From assembly GCF_900638555.1 (NCBI RefSeq), contig NZ_LR134525.1, positions 1,426,001 to 1,490,000 of the forward strand: DNA of 64,000 nt, read 5' to 3'. The stretch is from Neisseria meningitidis (GTDB lineage: Bacteria > Pseudomonadota > Gammaproteobacteria > Burkholderiales > Neisseriaceae). Positions 62,099 to 64,000 of this stretch are shown in pieces. The notes below the pieces were generated by a model. The model ran no database searches. It saw only the letters and a program-made list of their open reading frames with translations, and had not been told where the DNA came from. A program made the translations under genes and the position numbers. Position 1 is the first letter of the stretch. The number at the start of each line of letters is the position of its first letter.

Positions 62099-62722
62099 TT
62101 AACGCAAACCTTGGATAAAGTTGGCGACCGCTTTCAAATCTTCTTCAGACATACGGTTTGCAATATCTTCCATGATGGTATTTTTACGCTGACCGGACTT
62201 GTAGGCATTCATCTGTTCAACAATATATGCCTGATGCTGACCGCCCAAACGCGGATAAGCCTGAATTTCGCTTCCGCCTCCCGGCATACCCGCACCGCTC
62301 GGACCGTGGCAGGACATACACGCCGGCACTTTTTTATCGCTCAAACCGCCGCGATAGATTTTCGCACCCAATTCGGGATTTTCCTTAGGATTGGCTTCAC
62401 CGGATTTGGGCTGCTGTTTGGCATAGAATGCGGATACGTTCAAAATATCCTGATCGCTCAAATTCATTACCACCGGTTTCATCACAGCTGCCGAACCGTG
62501 GGTGCGTTTACCGTCGCGGATGCCGATGGTTTGATGATAGATGTAAGCAGTATGCTGTGCCGCCAAACGCGGATACATCGCAATGCCGCTGTTACCGTCT
62601 GCTGCATGGCAAGCCGCACAAACCGTTGCGGCAACCTGTTTGCCTTTTTCCACGTCTGCTTTGGGAGATGCGGAAACCGCACCGGCAGCCAAAACAAAGG
62701 CCAATAAAGTCAATCGTTTCAT
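62099..62722 (-). CDS. Dihaem cytochrome c4
   Basis: This 207-residue periplasmic protein has a signal peptide (MKRLTLLAFVLAAGAVSA) and two haem-binding CxxCH motifs, CAACH and CMSCH, about 100 residues apart, each with a later methionine ligand. That is the two-domain c4 architecture. It carries electrons to terminal oxidases in Neisseria. It is upstream of, and in line with, the System II maturation genes. Confidence 0.93.
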   Translation of the reverse strand: MKRLTLLAFVLAAGAVSASPKADVEKGKQVAATVCAACHAADGNSGIAMYPRLAAQHTAYIYHQTIGIRDGKRTHGSAAVMKPVVMNLSDQDILNVSAFYAKQQPKSGEANPKENPELGAKIYRGGLSDKKVPACMSCHGPSGAGMPGGGSEIQAYPRLGGQHQAYIVEQMNAYKSGQRKNTIMEDIANRMSEEDLKAVANFIQGLR

Positions 62723-62927
62723 GGAGTGCTCCTGATTACAGCATTGGATAACGCAACAATGCTCTTTTTATATTCAAATACGGGATTTTTGACCCGATTA
62801 AAACCGATGATTCTGCAAACGTGTTATTCTATACTAAATTTACATTAAATTACCACTGTGTTTCACATAAAACCAACCGCATATTTTTGCTGTCGGACAA
62901 ACGGCGGCGGAAAACAAGGATATGCCC

Positions 62928-63557
62928 ATGAACCTTTTTCAAAACGCCAAATTCTTCACGACGGTAAACCACCTTAAAGACCTGCCGGACACACCGCTCG
63001 AAATTGCCTTTGTCGGCAGGAGCAATGCCGGAAAATCCAGTGCCATCAATACCCTGACCAACCATGTCCGTCTTGCCTACGTTTCAAAAACACCCGGACG
63101 GACGCAGCATATCAACTTCTTCGAGCTGCAGAACGGCAATTTTATGGTCGATTTGCCCGGCTACGGTTATGCCCAAGTCCCCGAAGCAGTACGCGCACAT
63201 TGGGTCAATCTGCTCGGCGACTATCTGCAACAGCGCAAACAGCTTATCGGGCTGGTTTTGATTATGGATGCCCGCCATCCTTTAAAAGAACTCGACATCC
63301 GTATGCTGGACTTTTTCCACACGACCGGCAGACCGGTTCACATCCTGCTGTCAAAAGCCGACAAATTATCCAAAAACGAACAGATAAAAACCCTGTCCCA
63401 AGTCAAAAAACTGCTCAAACCTTATTCCGACAGGCAAAACATCAGCGTACAGCTGTTTTCCAGCCTGAAAAAACAAGGTATTGACGAGGCCAACCGAACT
63501 GTCGGAAGCTGGTTTGACGCAGCAGATGCCGCCGCTTCCTCTCCAAAGGAAAACTGA
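62928..63557 (+). CDS. engB: Ribosome-biogenesis GTPase EngB/YsxC
   Basis: This 209-residue GTPase acts in 50S subunit assembly. The G motifs are visible: GRSNAGKSS (G1), TPGRTQ (G2), DLPGYG (G3) and SKADK (G4). The start at 62928 was chosen because AAGGA ends seven bases before it, while the ATG at 62922 is too close to that site. It is divergent from cytochrome c4. Confidence 0.95.
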   Translation: MNLFQNAKFFTTVNHLKDLPDTPLEIAFVGRSNAGKSSAINTLTNHVRLAYVSKTPGRTQHINFFELQNGNFMVDLPGYGYAQVPEAVRAHWVNLLGDYLQQRKQLIGLVLIMDARHPLKELDIRMLDFFHTTGRPVHILLSKADKLSKNEQIKTLSQVKKLLKPYSDRQNISVQLFSSLKKQGIDEANRTVGSWFDAADAAASSPKEN

Positions 63558-63632
63558 CCCCAATTATACGGAAACCGTATTCCCCCCACTTGACCGACCG
63601 CAAACATTTAAAAAATTGCCACTGCCAAATCT

Positions 63633-63668
63633 AAAATGCCGTCTGAAAGACTTTTCAGACGGCATTTT
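63633..63668. terminator. DUS-pair terminator between engB and ponA
   Basis: AAAATGCCGTCTGAAAG and CTTTTCAGACGGCATTTT form a hairpin between convergent genes. Confidence 0.88.
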
Positions 63669-63677
63669 GCGGAGTCT

Positions 63678-64000
63678 TTAAAACAGAGAATCCAACTGCT
63701 GCTGTTTGGAACCAGTATTACTCGGAAGCACCGGCGTTTCCTGCATATCTTGGCGGACTTCGTCATCCGCCGCCTGCCGTCCGCCTTCTGCCGCGCCCCC
63801 GTCATCTTCTTTTGCCCGTCGGGAAGGTTGCGGCGCAATACCGCTGTTGTCCAGCGTCAAGCCCGGATCGGTTACCATACGTTCCTTCATATAGTATTCG
63901 CCATTGCTGCTGACCACACCTTCAGGCATTTTCATCCCCTTGCCCTGCTTTCCTTTCAACGCAAAACGCATATAGTCCACCCAAACCGGCACCGCAATCG
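63678..64000 (-). CDS. ponA: Penicillin-binding protein 1A, C-terminal part (runs off the window)
   Basis: The last 107 codons of a class A PBP are visible: PVWVDYMRFALKGKQGKGMK is the end of the transpeptidase domain, followed by a disordered acidic/basic tail ending QQLDSLF. The active-site motifs lie outside the window. The long polar tail is typical of neisserial PonA. The gene reads to the left and converges with engB. Confidence 0.88.
   Translation of the reverse strand, partial: IAVPVWVDYMRFALKGKQGKGMKMPEGVVSSNGEYYMKERMVTDPGLTLDNSGIAPQPSRRAKEDDGGAAEGGRQAADDEVRQDMQETPVLPSNTGSKQQQLDSLF

Overview
The window is chromosomal DNA of a neisserial species, most likely Neisseria meningitidis. 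The evidence is the very dense 10-mer DNA uptake sequence GCCGTCTGAA (often as inverted pairs acting as terminators), seven Correia elements starting with TATAGTGG, a dRS3/NIME repeat array, IS1016, IS1106-type ends, a 183-bp AT-rich repeat, lpxL2, and a TpsA/TpsB two-partner secretion island typical of meningococci rather than gonococci.

Layout. 1-16.2 kb is housekeeping DNA: hemC (5' end only), ybeY-corC, an NhaC-type antiporter, a gluP-type sugar permease, a YqaA-type membrane protein, nth, a DegP/MucD-like lipoprotein protease, a second NhaC antiporter, nagZ, tRNA-Pro(CGG), then a minus-strand queuosine-precursor cluster (queC, DUF1543, queD, DUF1304 remnant, queE) with a candidate preQ1-I riboswitch ahead of queC, a wrbA remnant and yihY. 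16.2-41.0 kb is an accessory region. Its core (16.7-36.4 kb) is the TPS island: tpsB, a 1981-residue tpsA with its own immunity gene, three promoterless, leaderless tpsA C-terminal cassettes each with an immunity gene, and two decayed toxin/immunity modules. 41.0-64.0 kb is again mostly housekeeping: argC, recG, secB, a glutaredoxin, rng, a deletion-damaged two-component system, a CitMHS transporter, an FMN reductase, a PBP3-type carboxypeptidase, metK, lpxL2, tsaD, the System II cytochrome c genes, cytochrome c4, engB and the 3' end of ponA.

The most unusual part is 36.5-40.7 kb. Read on the minus strand it is a decayed colicin V-like (class II microcin) operon: a JmjC/cupin oxygenase, a small membrane protein, a double-glycine precursor peptide, a HlyD/CvaA-type fusion protein, a second double-glycine precursor, a 56-residue membrane protein, and the C39-peptidase end of a CvaB-type ABC exporter. 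Nearly every core component is broken: one-base changes in G/C runs, an in-frame stop, and a Correia element inserted in a leader peptide. The exporter's C-terminal ATPase end lies 20 kb away at 16.2-16.5 kb, on the same strand and in the right order, so the TPS island appears to sit inside the exporter gene.

The TPS genes would work as a contact or exported polymorphic-toxin system: TpsB is the outer-membrane pore, TpsA the exported toxin, and the silent cassettes share long near-identical stretches with tpsA and with each other, so recombination could swap the toxic tip together with its immunity gene. All function calls are from reading the sequence and recalled family knowledge; no database search was run.
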